Source: a bacterium (GTDB lineage Bacteria > Actinomycetota > Acidimicrobiia > Acidimicrobiales > Bin134). Taken from it: a stretch of DNA of 64,000 bases. The stretch covers positions 124,001-188,000 of the forward strand of contig JAPPAP010000037.1 in the NCBI GenBank assembly GCA_026705465.1. Direction: 5' to 3'. Under the pieces are notes generated by a model. It did no database searches and had not been told where the DNA came from. It worked only from the letters and a program-made list of their open reading frames with translations. Below, piece after piece: positions 8,361 through 17,770 of the stretch (position 1 is its first letter; each line of letters opens with the position of its first letter). A program made the translations under genes and the position numbers.

Positions 8361-8583
8361 TGCGCCCTCCGTTCGACTCGTCTCGATGGGGGCCTGCGAG
8401 GCCGATAGCTCTGGCCGCTGCCAGCAACGGGCACTCTATCCAAATGAACTTCAACTGTCTACAACTAATTTCGTTGATCCCCATCCGCAGAATTCTCGTG
8501 AAAGCGTTGAGAATACATGTTATGTAAAGTTATGGGTTGAATCGGTCCAGTACGATGAAGTTCTCCTGCCACCGAAGGTCCTG
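8361..8583. other. Divergent intergenic spacer, AT-richer core
   Basis: This 223-bp spacer separates the start of the minus-strand Tad operon from the plus-strand MBL gene, so promoters in both directions must lie here. The part from about 8440 to 8560 is AT-richer than its surroundings. TTGAGA at 8507-8512 is the best -35-like hexamer on the plus strand, but no well-placed -10 stands out. The frame of the next gene is open through the spacer, but the residues encoded before 8584 do not look like part of the protein. Confidence 0.4.
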
Positions 8584-9492
8584 ATGGCCAGACAAGATCA
8601 AGTTCATGCCGACAATGTGGATGGTCCGTGGTTTGTGGATACCCGCTGCATTGGGTGTGACGTAGCTCGGCATTGGGCCCCCGGTCTCATCGGTATGGAT
8701 GTCAAGGGGCGTTCTCTTGTGACTCGGCAGCCAATGACTCCCGAGGAAACTTCGGCTCTTTGGCGGGCCGCGGTAGCTTGTCCGACACAGTCGATCGGTA
8801 ATCGGGACCAGGTTCGACCGCCGCCCGGCGTGTTCCCTTTCGAACTCACCGAGGGGGTTTATGCCCTAGGCCACAACTCGCCCAGTTCTTTCGGCGGGCA
8901 CTCTTACTTGGTGGTAAGGCCGACAGGGAATCTCATGGTCGACTCGCCCCGCTATTCCCGTGCCCTCAAGGAGGCTGTCGATGTCTTCGGCGGCATCGCC
9001 CACGTGTTGCTTTCCCACCGCGACGAGGTCGCTGATGCAGAGAAATGGGCTAGCCGGTACAACGCCCGAGTTTGGATCCATCAAGACGACGCCGATGCTG
9101 CCCCATTTGCTACCGATATCACCGTCTCAGAACAAACTGTCGATGCAGGTGTTGTCTCCATTCCCATTCCCGGCCACACCAAGGGCCATGTCGCCTATCA
9201 CGTGGACAACCGTTGGCTCTTCACCGGCGACGCGCTGTTTTGGAATCATCGCCAACAAGAACTTGACATAACTCCGAAGCACACGTGGTACTCCTGGGAA
9301 GCCCTCGCCGACAGCTTGGACTCCGTAGCCGATCTCAATGTCGAATGGGTCTTCCCCGCCCACGGAAAGTGGCACCCTGTTGGCGCCGAGCTGTACGCCC
9401 GCCAGATGGCCAGACTCGGGCCAGCCATGCGCGACATCGGACAGCAAGACTGGAGTCGACGGGCCCACATACTCTTCGACTGGGATCCGTAG
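8584..9492 (+). CDS. Ferredoxin-like / metallo-beta-lactamase-fold fusion protein
   Basis: About 302 residues from the ATG at 8584 (GAAGG a few bases upstream). Residues 16-75 form a ferredoxin-like domain: Cys22-Ile-Gly-Cys25, then Ala28 where a third Cys is usual, and Cys66-Pro67. The rest is a metallo-beta-lactamase fold with GGHSYLVV, SHRDEVADAEKW in place of the HxHxDH metal motif, the retained GHTKGH, the Asp of FTGDALFW and the late PAHGKW His. This Fd-MBL family occurs in cyanobacteria, plants and actinobacteria; its substrate is unknown to me. The iron-sulfur and one metal site look degenerate, so activity is uncertain. Confidence 0.75.
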   Translation: MARQDQVHADNVDGPWFVDTRCIGCDVARHWAPGLIGMDVKGRSLVTRQPMTPEETSALWRAAVACPTQSIGNRDQVRPPPGVFPFELTEGVYALGHNSPSSFGGHSYLVVRPTGNLMVDSPRYSRALKEAVDVFGGIAHVLLSHRDEVADAEKWASRYNARVWIHQDDADAAPFATDITVSEQTVDAGVVSIPIPGHTKGHVAYHVDNRWLFTGDALFWNHRQQELDITPKHTWYSWEALADSLDSVADLNVEWVFPAHGKWHPVGAELYARQMARLGPAMRDIGQQDWSRRAHILFDWDP

Positions 9493-9645
9493 GCCACCAG
9501 CACTCCTGCGAAGTGGCTGGCCGAGTCTCCACAAGGCGCTTATCAGCCTGTTGTCACTGATTGACTGTTGCTGGTTCGATCAGAGTTAGACTCTGCACCG
9601 ATATCCACCACCACTTTGTCTTGACGGATAGCTCATCGAAAACTG

Positions 9646-10824
9646 ATGAAAACTCCCAGCGATTACGACAACCCTGGCTACGCGCAGGCTTGTGCTCTCG
9701 AACCTGAAATGGCGGAGAACTACGTCGCGCACACCATGATCGGTGATCCCCTGGCCGATGCCGCGGTCGAGGCGCTCTCCAAACTGAAACGGTCGGAGTC
9801 CAACCGCATCATCTCGGCCTACATGAACGTCCCCGATGGGCAGGAGCCTCCTAAGGCACCTTCGGAGGTCCACGCGCTGTTCGAAGACGTCTTCACCCCA
9901 CCCGACTGGCTCGACCTTCCCGCATTGACCGCCGGCATTCATATGTTCCACCGGAACCGGAAGATGGTTGTAGCCGGGATGCTGGCCGGAGTGCTCGTGG
10001 AGGGATTCTCCACCAATATCAGCGAGTCGTTCTTCGTCACCGGTCGTCTGCGCGACCAGGGTGTGCGGCGTCTTCAGCAGAACAACCGCCATATGGTGGA
10101 GATTTTCCTTCCCGGCGGCATGGGGCCCCAAGGCGACGGATGGCGGCTCTCGTTCCGGATCCGCCTCGTGCATGCCCAGGTTCGATTCCTGCTGAACAAC
10201 TCAAAAGACTGGGACGTGGAAGCATTGGGCGTCCCGTTGAGCGCCGCCCATTGCGGTTACGCAATCACCGCGTTCTCCGCACGATTGCTCAAGCACATGA
10301 GGAGCCTGGGAGCAGTCTTTAGCGAAGAAGAGGCGGCAAGCTTCATGGCCACATGGCGCTATTCGGGACTTCTCATGGGGATTCCTGAGTCAATCCTCTT
10401 CGACGGCGAAGCAGATGCGCTGAGGCTGTACGAGATCGGCACCATGTGCGAGCCGGAGCCCAGCACTTCCTCCGTCGTTTTGGCCAACTCCCTGGTCAAC
10501 TCGGCCCCACTCGTGGTTGGCATCAACGACCCGGTCGAAGGGCAAAAGCTGTCGCAGTATGTCTACAAGGTGTCGCGGGCGCTCATCGGGGACTCACTGG
10601 CCGATTCCTTGAATTACCCCAAGCAGTCCACCTTCGGCGTGCTCCCCTGGTTCCGCGTCCAGGCCAGGTACGATCGCTTCACGTCGCGGTTCCTCCCCAA
10701 GATCGCCCGCAAGAGCAACATTTCCAACTTCACAACGCTTATGTCGGGATCGTGGTACCACGATGAGGGCATCACTTACCATCTGCCCGACCACGTCTAC
10801 GCCGAGGAGTCCAGCAAGTGGTGA
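9646..10824 (+). CDS. MpaB/latex-clearing-protein-like haem oxygenase (DUF2236 superfamily)
   Basis: A 392-residue mostly helical protein. Features of the MpaB/Lcp oxygenase superfamily are the N-terminal GDPLADAAVEAL segment, the central FFVTGRLRDQGVRRLQQNNR and a following SFRIRLVHAQVRFLL, whose His is the expected proximal haem ligand. Relatives cleave isoprenoid double bonds (rubber, mycophenolate side chain). ATG at 9646 has no convincing Shine-Dalgarno. The MMPL exporter starts only 42 bp downstream, so the two are probably co-transcribed. Substrate unknown; an isoprenoid or lipid is a reasonable inference. Confidence 0.75.
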   Translation: MKTPSDYDNPGYAQACALEPEMAENYVAHTMIGDPLADAAVEALSKLKRSESNRIISAYMNVPDGQEPPKAPSEVHALFEDVFTPPDWLDLPALTAGIHMFHRNRKMVVAGMLAGVLVEGFSTNISESFFVTGRLRDQGVRRLQQNNRHMVEIFLPGGMGPQGDGWRLSFRIRLVHAQVRFLLNNSKDWDVEALGVPLSAAHCGYAITAFSARLLKHMRSLGAVFSEEEAASFMATWRYSGLLMGIPESILFDGEADALRLYEIGTMCEPEPSTSSVVLANSLVNSAPLVVGINDPVEGQKLSQYVYKVSRALIGDSLADSLNYPKQSTFGVLPWFRVQARYDRFTSRFLPKIARKSNISNFTTLMSGSWYHDEGITYHLPDHVYAEESSKW

Positions 10825-10866
10825 GTCTCTCTGACCGGCAGGCACACCACTAGCTGAGACCAAGAC

Positions 10867-13362
10867 ATGTTCCGCTGGCAGGCCCGCACAATCCGGCGAT
10901 CGCCACAGTTCGTCCTTTTGGTATTGGGGGCGATAACTCTCGCCCTCCTCGCCGGGTTCCTGGTTCGGGACCGGCCTGAGGGGCCTATCGACTCCACGGG
11001 GATCTTCCTCCCTGCCGACAGCGACCTTGCTGACGCCACCGACGCTATAAGGGAGAGCTTTCCCGCCGCCGCCGACCTGCGGGTGGTCCAAATTCTGGCC
11101 AAAGGCGACGTCCTCACCGCTGACTCCCTTCGGACCGTCAGGGATCTACAAGCCGCCATCATCAGCGATCCTGAGATTGCACCCTTCCTGGTCGAAGAAC
11201 CCCTTTATGGATACGTCCAGCTCATAGAACTGGCGGCAGCCGATGTGGGGCTCGGCATGGACACGCTTACCGATGCCCAAGTGTCACTCGGCCTAGCTCA
11301 GCTGGCCCAGGATCCCGAACGCGCCGACTTGAACGACTTGCTGGGTCGCTTTGTGGCCCGAGACATCGAGGGTGTTGCCTTCGCCGGACTCTCCCTGGTG
11401 ATCCTCGACGACGTCGATGATGCCCTCGGTCAAGAGACGGCGCAGCTGCGGGCCCATGAGATCGCCGAGTCATTTGATACGGCATCTCTCGATGTCACCA
11501 TCATCACCCTGGCCAAGAGCGATGCCGAGGGTAAAGACGCCCGCGAGGAGAACCTGGTGATCCTCACCGTGATTGCGCTCGCGGTGATCGTGGTGTTGCT
11601 GGCCCTGTTCTACCGGACCCAGTCCGATGTCCATATCACGATGTTGGGCCTCGGCATGACGATTCTCTGGACATTTGGCGCACTGTCCTGGCTCTCCCCC
11701 GGCGGCATCGGCATCGTCGACCCCGACAACATCCTCTTGACCCTCGTCCCAGTCCTGCTCATCAGCTTGTCGGTGGACTACGCCCTTCAGATCATCGGAC
11801 GCTACCGCGAGGCGCTGCGTGATGGCGCTGAGGGAGGCGACATCGCAGACGACGCTGATCAAGGTGATGACGCTTCCGGCCGGGCCATTGCCCACTCGGT
11901 GCGACTGTGTGGGGTGCCCGTCTTGCTGGCCGCAGGCACCACTGCCGTCAGCCTGCTAGCCAATCTGAGCAGCCGCTTCGAGCCCATCGCCGACTTCGGC
12001 ATCATCGCCAGCATCGGTGTCATCTCAGGCTGGATCGTGATGAGCAGTTTCGTACCAGCCGCCCGGTTGATGCTGGACCGCCGGCTCGCGGCCAAAGGAA
12101 AAGGCCCGACGACCCGTCCCCTGGCCGACACGATTCCCGGAGCGGGAGCCGTCCTACCCCGAGTGGCTACCGGCGTGGCCCGCCGGCCGCTGCCGGTCAT
12201 CACTGCTGCTGTGGCCCTCACCGTCCTTTCTATCGTGGCCGCGAGCAACCTCAGCACCAGCTTCGCCGTAAAGGACTTCCTGCCCAATGACTCCGACACG
12301 TTCCAGAGCTTTGACTTCCTAGAGGAAAACTTCGACGGCAGCGCCACCCTGATAACGGTGCTCATCGAGACCGACCTCGACAACAGCCGGGCGGTACGAG
12401 ACCTCGCCGATCTCCATACCACCCTGGTCGATCCGCTGCGGCGGCCCGATGGCATTGTGGGACCGCCTCTGGCCTCAGCAGGAACGCTGCTCGCCGACTG
12501 GACCGGCCAGAGCGGAGGCAACAACGACCCCGCCGTTAAGGCTGCCTTTGACCACCTCAACACCAGCATCACCGCCACCGACGAGGAGGCCCGCCAGGCG
12601 TGGAATCTGCTGAGAAGTGCCGATCCGAAGGGCTTCGCCGAGGTGATCGACCTCCGCTCCGCTGGACTCGATCGCACAATCATCCAGATACCCGTGGCGG
12701 TGCAGAGCAACGAGGCCCTTCAAGAGTTGATCTCCGAGTTGGAAACGCTTTGGGGCGGTGACAGCTCCGAAATCACTGTTACCGGGGGCGACGCCCTTAT
12801 CGCCCTGATCACCGAGGAGCTGGCCGACAGCCAGGTTCTCAGCGTGAGCCTGGTCCTCGCTGCCGCGCTGGCCATCCTGGTGGCCTACTTCGCAATAAGC
12901 CAATCCCGCCCGCTGCTCGGCGTGATCACCATCATTCCCATAGCCGTGACCCTGTCCTGGCTGTTGGGAGCCATGTGGGTGTTCGGAATCTCCTACAACA
13001 TGGGCACCGCGCTTATGGTGGTGCTGACCATCGGGATCGGCGTTGACTATACGATCCACCTGACGCATCGCTTCCTAGAGGAGTTACAGGAGTCGGCGCG
13101 TGTGGTTGATGCCATCAGGGAGTCGATGGTCACCACGGGTGGGGCACTATTGGCCAGCGCGCTTACCACTGCGCTCGGCCTGTTGGCGCTGTTGTTCTCG
13201 CCCCTCGTGCCAATGCAGGAGCTGGGCATCCTCGCCGCGGTGGCGATTCTGTTCGGCCTGATCGCCACATTCACCGTGCTCCCTCCCCTGCTGGTGCTCT
13301 GGGCCCACTACCACCGGTGGCGCACCCACGAGGCCACCCTGGTGGGCGCAGGGGGCGGCTGA
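10867..13362 (+). CDS. MMPL/RND-superfamily transporter
   Basis: An 831-residue protein with the classic duplicated RND layout. The first membrane helix is at about residues 18-35, followed by an exported loop domain, then helices 2-6 (about 218-400, including VVDPDNILLTLVPVLLIS, then SVDYALQIIGRYREAL). A second half repeats this, with loop 2 at about 470-660 and a final helix bundle containing TIGIGVDYTIHLTHRFLEEL. The VDYAL and VDYTI motifs on helices 4 and 10 are the proton-relay region of MMPL proteins. Family members export lipids or hydrophobic metabolites. It follows the MpaB-like oxygenase gene closely. Confidence 0.85.
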   Translation: MFRWQARTIRRSPQFVLLVLGAITLALLAGFLVRDRPEGPIDSTGIFLPADSDLADATDAIRESFPAAADLRVVQILAKGDVLTADSLRTVRDLQAAIISDPEIAPFLVEEPLYGYVQLIELAAADVGLGMDTLTDAQVSLGLAQLAQDPERADLNDLLGRFVARDIEGVAFAGLSLVILDDVDDALGQETAQLRAHEIAESFDTASLDVTIITLAKSDAEGKDAREENLVILTVIALAVIVVLLALFYRTQSDVHITMLGLGMTILWTFGALSWLSPGGIGIVDPDNILLTLVPVLLISLSVDYALQIIGRYREALRDGAEGGDIADDADQGDDASGRAIAHSVRLCGVPVLLAAGTTAVSLLANLSSRFEPIADFGIIASIGVISGWIVMSSFVPAARLMLDRRLAAKGKGPTTRPLADTIPGAGAVLPRVATGVARRPLPVITAAVALTVLSIVAASNLSTSFAVKDFLPNDSDTFQSFDFLEENFDGSATLITVLIETDLDNSRAVRDLADLHTTLVDPLRRPDGIVGPPLASAGTLLADWTGQSGGNNDPAVKAAFDHLNTSITATDEEARQAWNLLRSADPKGFAEVIDLRSAGLDRTIIQIPVAVQSNEALQELISELETLWGGDSSEITVTGGDALIALITEELADSQVLSVSLVLAAALAILVAYFAISQSRPLLGVITIIPIAVTLSWLLGAMWVFGISYNMGTALMVVLTIGIGVDYTIHLTHRFLEELQESARVVDAIRESMVTTGGALLASALTTALGLLALLFSPLVPMQELGILAAVAILFGLIATFTVLPPLLVLWAHYHRWRTHEATLVGAGGG

Positions 13363-13365
13363 AGG

Positions 13366-14079
13366 TTAGAGGGCGGCTCGACCAGCGCTGAGGCCCCCGT
13401 CGACGTAGATGATCTGGCCCGTCACATAACGGGCATCGTCGGAGGCCAAAAAGCCCACCACATCGGCGATGTCCTCGGGCTGGCCGTTTCGGCCTAGAGG
13501 CACGGCCCTGGCCCGGCGCTGGCCTAGCTCGCCCTCGTAGTTGACCTGGGTGCCCTCGGTTTGGATCATCCCCGGGCCGACCGCATTGGCTCGTATGCCC
13601 CGGCGGGCCAACTCGAGGGCAGTCTGCTTGGTGAAGCTCTCCACCGCAGCCTTGGATGGCGGGTAGATGCCCACCCCCGGCGAATTGGAGTGGGCTGCGC
13701 TAGACGAGAGGTTGACGATGGCGGAACCCGGTTTCATCAGGGGGGCCAAGGCCTGGGTGCAGTAGAAGACGCCCATCACGTTCACCTCCAGCACTCGGCG
13801 CACATCATCAGGGGTCATGGCGTCCATCCCGGCGAAAATCCAGATGCCGGCGTTGTTCACCAGCACGTCTACCTGATCGAGCGAGGCGGCCAAAGCGGCC
13901 ACCGATTCTGAGTCGGACACGTCGCACTGCCGCCACTCACCGCCGATCATTTCCGCGGTGGCTGCCGCGGTCTCGGGGTTCAGGTCCACGGCCACAACGT
14001 GATGACCATCGGCCGACAGCCGCTTCGAAATTGCTCGTCCAAGTCCCTGCCCGGCACCGGTGACTACTGCTGTACCCAT
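13366..14079 (-). CDS. SDR-family oxidoreductase
   Basis: About 237 residues from the ATG at 14079, where the cofactor motif begins almost at once (VVTGAGQGLGRA, residues 4-15); longer upstream frames are not plausible protein. The NNAGIW motif, a Ser in VNLSSSAA and the catalytic pair YPPSK follow, so all classical SDR catalytic residues are present. The C-terminus ends YVTGQIIYVDGGLSAG. Likely an NAD(P)-dependent dehydrogenase of an alcohol or ketone; substrate unknown. Its stop is 3 bp from the convergent MMPL stop, and it is divergent from the MFS gene. Confidence 0.8.
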   Translation of the reverse strand: MGTAVVTGAGQGLGRAISKRLSADGHHVVAVDLNPETAAATAEMIGGEWRQCDVSDSESVAALAASLDQVDVLVNNAGIWIFAGMDAMTPDDVRRVLEVNVMGVFYCTQALAPLMKPGSAIVNLSSSAAHSNSPGVGIYPPSKAAVESFTKQTALELARRGIRANAVGPGMIQTEGTQVNYEGELGQRRARAVPLGRNGQPEDIADVVGFLASDDARYVTGQIIYVDGGLSAGRAAL

Positions 14080-14114
14080 CGAGCCAGCATGACAGATGAG
14101 CGACGCAGCATTGC

Positions 14115-14120
14115 TACGGT
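14115..14120 (+). promoter_or_regulatory. Candidate -10 box (TACGGT) for a leaderless MFS mRNA
   Basis: TACGGT fits the actinobacterial TANNNT -10 pattern and ends 6 bases before the GTG at 14127. That places the transcription start on the start codon, with no ribosome-binding site needed. No clear -35 box is visible. Confidence 0.5.
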
Positions 14121-14126
14121 CCCGGC

Positions 14127-15350
14127 GTGTCCACGCCCCATCAACGCCATCAATTTCGTTGGGTGATGCTTGGCGCGCTGTGGATGGTGTACTTCTCCTT
14201 CGGGCTGGCGGTGTTCTCCATTGCACCGTTAGTGGAAACCATCCGCGACGACCTCGGCATGAGCAAAGGTGCCATGGGCACCGTTCTGGGGGCTTGGCCA
14301 CTGGTTTACCTGGCTGCTGCACTCCCTGCAGGTGCGCTGGTCGATCGTCTCGGTTTGCGTCGTTCGCTGGGGATTGCCACTGCGATCATCTCAGCATCGG
14401 CATTGCTGCGCCCAGCAGCCGACAGTTTCATCGAGCTGTTCGGCGCAGTGGCACTCTTCGGGCTCGGTGGGCCGCTGGTTTCGGTGGGTGCCCCCAAACT
14501 AGTCGGCGTCTGGTTTGACAACGAGGAACGCGCCCTAGCCATGGGAATCACCATGACCGCGCCGGCCTTGGGAGGTGTGCTGCCTCTGGTCACCGCCAAC
14601 AGCGTGCTGATGCCCGCTTTTGACCAGAGCTGGCGATCGACGCTCCTGGTTTATGCCTTCATCACGGTTGCAGTCATCGCATTCTGGCTTATTGCCGCTG
14701 CGGTCGCCGAGCGGGTCGCACCCGGCACCGACCGCGACGTCGATCCTGCCCCCGGATTCTCAGGCGCCTGGGAACTCCTCGGCCGCAGAGCTGTCCAGCT
14801 CATGATGGTCGTGGCGCTGGGTATGTTTTTCTTCAACCACTCCCTCAACGGATGGCTCCCGACAGTGATCGAAGACCGAGGGTTTTCCAGTTCGGTGGCC
14901 GGCTACCTTGCCGGCGCGGTTACCGCTTTGGGCATCATCGGCGCGCTGTTCGGAACCCGGGCCATAACGGAAGGCAGCCGTATAGCTGCTATGGCGACGC
15001 TGTTCGCCCTGTACGGGGTGGCCACCATATTGCTCAACGTTGACGGCAAGCCGGCCACGTTCGTTGGTTTGGCCATTATCGGATTGAGCAAGGGCTTGGC
15101 CGTGCCGGTGGCTTTGTTGGTGATGATGCAGCTTCCTGGTGTCGCCCAGCGCAACATGGGTGCTGCTGGCGGCTTGTTCTTTACCGCCGGAGAGGCTGGA
15201 GGGGTATCGGGTCCCATCTTGTTCGGCGTGTTCTCTGATATAGGCGGATCTACAGCCGGGTTGGTACTGCTGGCCGGGGTGACCTTTGCTACGGCTGTGC
15301 TCGCCCTATTCCTCCGCACAGCCATGGTTGGCGCTAAGCAACTCCATTGA
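14127..15350 (+). CDS. MFS transporter
   Basis: A 407-residue protein with about 12 membrane helices. The motif-A equivalent between helices 2 and 3 is GALVDRLGLRRS, and the two 6-helix halves are joined by a polar loop near residue 200 (VAPGTDRDVDPAPG). This resembles the CynX/NimT-like and oxalate/formate-type MFS branch, but the substrate cannot be told from sequence. The GTG start at 14127 is supported by a TACGGT box 6 bases upstream; an ATG at 14166 would remove part of helix 1. It ends 13 bp before the convergent isocitrate lyase stop. Confidence 0.8.
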   Translation: MSTPHQRHQFRWVMLGALWMVYFSFGLAVFSIAPLVETIRDDLGMSKGAMGTVLGAWPLVYLAAALPAGALVDRLGLRRSLGIATAIISASALLRPAADSFIELFGAVALFGLGGPLVSVGAPKLVGVWFDNEERALAMGITMTAPALGGVLPLVTANSVLMPAFDQSWRSTLLVYAFITVAVIAFWLIAAAVAERVAPGTDRDVDPAPGFSGAWELLGRRAVQLMMVVALGMFFFNHSLNGWLPTVIEDRGFSSSVAGYLAGAVTALGIIGALFGTRAITEGSRIAAMATLFALYGVATILLNVDGKPATFVGLAIIGLSKGLAVPVALLVMMQLPGVAQRNMGAAGGLFFTAGEAGGVSGPILFGVFSDIGGSTAGLVLLAGVTFATAVLALFLRTAMVGAKQLH

Positions 15351-15362
15351 GGACCTCGGCGA

Positions 15363-17633
15363 TTACGCACCCCGACCTTGGATGAGTTCCTGCAAGGCAT
15401 CGTCGTCGGTAACCAGATTGGCAACAACTGCTTCATCGACGTCGGCCACCGTGATCTGCCCCACCTCGTCGGATACCGAGGAGTAGAACCCCAAACCCCG
15501 CATCCCCTCGGCCTGTCGGAAGTTGTCCTCGGTCGGGGTCAGATACTGCACCGACACCGCGTTGTAGCGCCGGATCAGGTACAGGTGCATCAGCGTCATC
15601 AGCCGTTTGCGGCGCAAAGCCGGACTGTGGGTGTTCTGGTCGCGTACCGACAGGATGGCCCGACGACGGCGGTCGTGGAGCACCCCGAACACCACGTTGG
15701 CCAGGTCGTTGTCGCCGCTGCGAACCACCAGTTCAAGGATCTCGGACCCGGCGGTGTAGGGGCGCAGTTGCACCTTCAATTCGGCATCGACGTTGTTGTG
15801 CAACGCCCACCGCTCCAACCAGGCTTCGAGCTCCCGGGTGGGCACTTCGGTCTGGACGAGGTGTTGGAACTGGGTCGAGCCCTTGCCCATGGCCCGGGTG
15901 GTGGCGGTGCGGCCGGAGCTGGCCATGAGAGCGGCATCGAGCCGTGGTCCTCCCACCAAGGTTTGGGGGGTCTTGTACGGGGAGTCGACGAGGCGGAACT
16001 TCCTCTGAAGCCGGGCCAGAGCCAACATGCCGTCCTGCTGAAGGGAGGCGGCGAATTCCTCGCCGGCCATGCCGTCGATCTGGTGCCCGCCGTAGGTAAT
16101 GAAGTTGAATACGAACCCCAGTCGACCCAGCTCGTCGGGAAACTCCCGCATCTCGTCCTCGGTCATGCCGGTGGTGTCCCAGTTGAAAGAGGGCGACAGG
16201 TTGTAGGCCAGCATCTTGTCGGGGTACACCGCATGGACGGCCTCCGCGAATTCTCTGGCGTCTTCGAGGTCGGCGGTCTTGGTCTCCATCCACAGCAGGT
16301 CGCAGTACGGGGCCACGGCCAAGGACTTGGCCACCGCGTAGGGGATGCCCCCCTGCACCTGGTAGTAGCCCTCGGTGGTTCGGGCCACCTCTGCATTCCA
16401 GGCCACATCAAGGCCCATTTCCGCGGCCCGGCCTCGGGCGGATGCGGTGTCGACCGTGCGGGCGAAGTCGAGCCAATCCCCCACTTCCATTCCAAAGCTC
16501 TCACCTTCCGAGGTCCGCAACGCCAACTGATCGGCCACTGCCTGGGAATAGGTAGCCAGCCCCGACGCCCTGTGCCACGCTTCGGCCAGCGCATCAGAGG
16601 CTCGATCGACTGCGTCGTCGGCCCGGGGATCAGGCGATGAATGGTAGGTGACCGCGGCCTTCTCAATGATCTGGTTCACCCCGGTTTGGTCAAGCCAGGC
16701 GATGGCCCCCTTGTAGCGGTTCTCGGGCACGGCATACAGCAGATGCCCGTTGACCCCTTCCACACCGGCTTCGGCCAGCAGGCGCAAGACCGCCAGATAG
16801 GCATCCTTGTACGACGGGACTGATTGCTGGGTAGCCCCCATGATGAATGGCTGATCCCGCTCGTCAGCGCCGCCGTCCAGCAAATTGGCTGCTTCGGCGT
16901 CGGTGCGGGCCACGATGATGCCGGGAACACCCATCACGTCTAGCTGGAATCGGGCAGCATTCAGTCGCTTGATCTGCTCGTCGCACGGCACCAGCACCTT
17001 GCCGCCCTGATGCCCGCACTTCTTGACCCCGGGCTTTTGGTCCTCGATGTGGTACCCGGGCACTCCGGCCTCGACGAATCGGCGGATCAGATTCCGGACG
17101 TGGGCGTCACCGCCGTGGCCAGTATCGGCATCGGCAACTATCGACGGGGTGAAGTCCACCTCCGCGGTGCGCATTCGCTCTTCAATGCTCATCCGCGATC
17201 GGGCGAACCGCTGGTTGCGGTCAGCGGTCAACAGCGCTCGTACGAGCCCCGCGGCCTCGTCGGGAACCATGCCCAGCGGGTAGCTGGCCAAATCCGGACC
17301 AGGATCCTCTTGCAGGGAACCCTTTGCAGAGGTGGCCCATCCGCCCAGGTAGATCCCCTCGATCCCGGCTCGTTTCATGGCCACAGCCTGGCCCGGTGAG
17401 TAGGGGCCGAAGGTGGAGATGCACCGTCTCTGATCGAATAGCTCCCGCAAGCGGCTATAGAACCGCTCAGCCGCCACCCGGGCCACGACGTATTCCTGGT
17501 TGATCGCTCCCCGCTGCTCTACTACTTGACGGGCCGAGTACAGGCGGGTCAATCCCTCGAAACGGGGCGAGGCCATCCACGATTGTGTAGATCTGACCTC
17601 GGCATCGAATGAACCGGCAACGTTGGCGGCCAT
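15363..17633 (-). CDS. aceA: Isocitrate lyase, long (about 760-residue) form
   Basis: A 756-residue isocitrate lyase, which splits isocitrate to succinate and glyoxylate. The active-site loop KKCGH (catalytic Cys, in [18 protein letters not shown]) is present, as are the GGWATSAKG segment and the Mg-binding [11 protein letters not shown]. Ordinary bacterial AceA is about 430 residues; this matches the longer mycobacterial AceA2/eukaryote-like form with an inserted helical domain and an extended C-terminus. The ATG at 17633 has AGAGG 8 bases upstream. Divergent from malate synthase G, so together they make the glyoxylate shunt for growth on acetate or acyl-CoA. Confidence 0.92.
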   Translation of the reverse strand: MAANVAGSFDAEVRSTQSWMASPRFEGLTRLYSARQVVEQRGAINQEYVVARVAAERFYSRLRELFDQRRCISTFGPYSPGQAVAMKRAGIEGIYLGGWATSAKGSLQEDPGPDLASYPLGMVPDEAAGLVRALLTADRNQRFARSRMSIEERMRTAEVDFTPSIVADADTGHGGDAHVRNLIRRFVEAGVPGYHIEDQKPGVKKCGHQGGKVLVPCDEQIKRLNAARFQLDVMGVPGIIVARTDAEAANLLDGGADERDQPFIMGATQQSVPSYKDAYLAVLRLLAEAGVEGVNGHLLYAVPENRYKGAIAWLDQTGVNQIIEKAAVTYHSSPDPRADDAVDRASDALAEAWHRASGLATYSQAVADQLALRTSEGESFGMEVGDWLDFARTVDTASARGRAAEMGLDVAWNAEVARTTEGYYQVQGGIPYAVAKSLAVAPYCDLLWMETKTADLEDAREFAEAVHAVYPDKMLAYNLSPSFNWDTTGMTEDEMREFPDELGRLGFVFNFITYGGHQIDGMAGEEFAASLQQDGMLALARLQRKFRLVDSPYKTPQTLVGGPRLDAALMASSGRTATTRAMGKGSTQFQHLVQTEVPTRELEAWLERWALHNNVDAELKVQLRPYTAGSEILELVVRSGDNDLANVVFGVLHDRRRRAILSVRDQNTHSPALRRKRLMTLMHLYLIRRYNAVSVQYLTPTEDNFRQAEGMRGLGFYSSVSDEVGQITVADVDEAVVANLVTDDDALQELIQGRGA

Positions 17634-17756
17634 GCTGATACCTCTTTAGTGGTGTGAGGGTGGTTGTTGGGGGACGATAGCAACCGCGGTGCGCTTAACT
17701 GCACCTTTATTCGCGAGAAACGGCCACAGGCCTAAGAACGCGGCCTCGCCCGCCCG

Positions 17757-17762
17757 TACGCT
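17757..17762 (+). promoter_or_regulatory. Candidate -10 box (TACGCT) upstream of malate synthase
   Basis: TACGCT ends 8 bases before the GTG start at 17771, which suggests a leaderless or near-leaderless glcB transcript. It lies in the 137-bp divergent spacer 17634-17770 shared with aceA. That spacer also holds a short inverted repeat (GGTGC at 17688-17692 and GCACC at 17701-17705), a possible regulator site. Confidence 0.45.
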
Positions 17763-17770
17763 GAAGAGCA

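Noticed and set aside
15378-16640. A 420-residue ORF antisense to isocitrate lyase.
   Set aside because: Shadow of a well-conserved enzyme gene; sequence is low-quality and His/Gly/Val biased.
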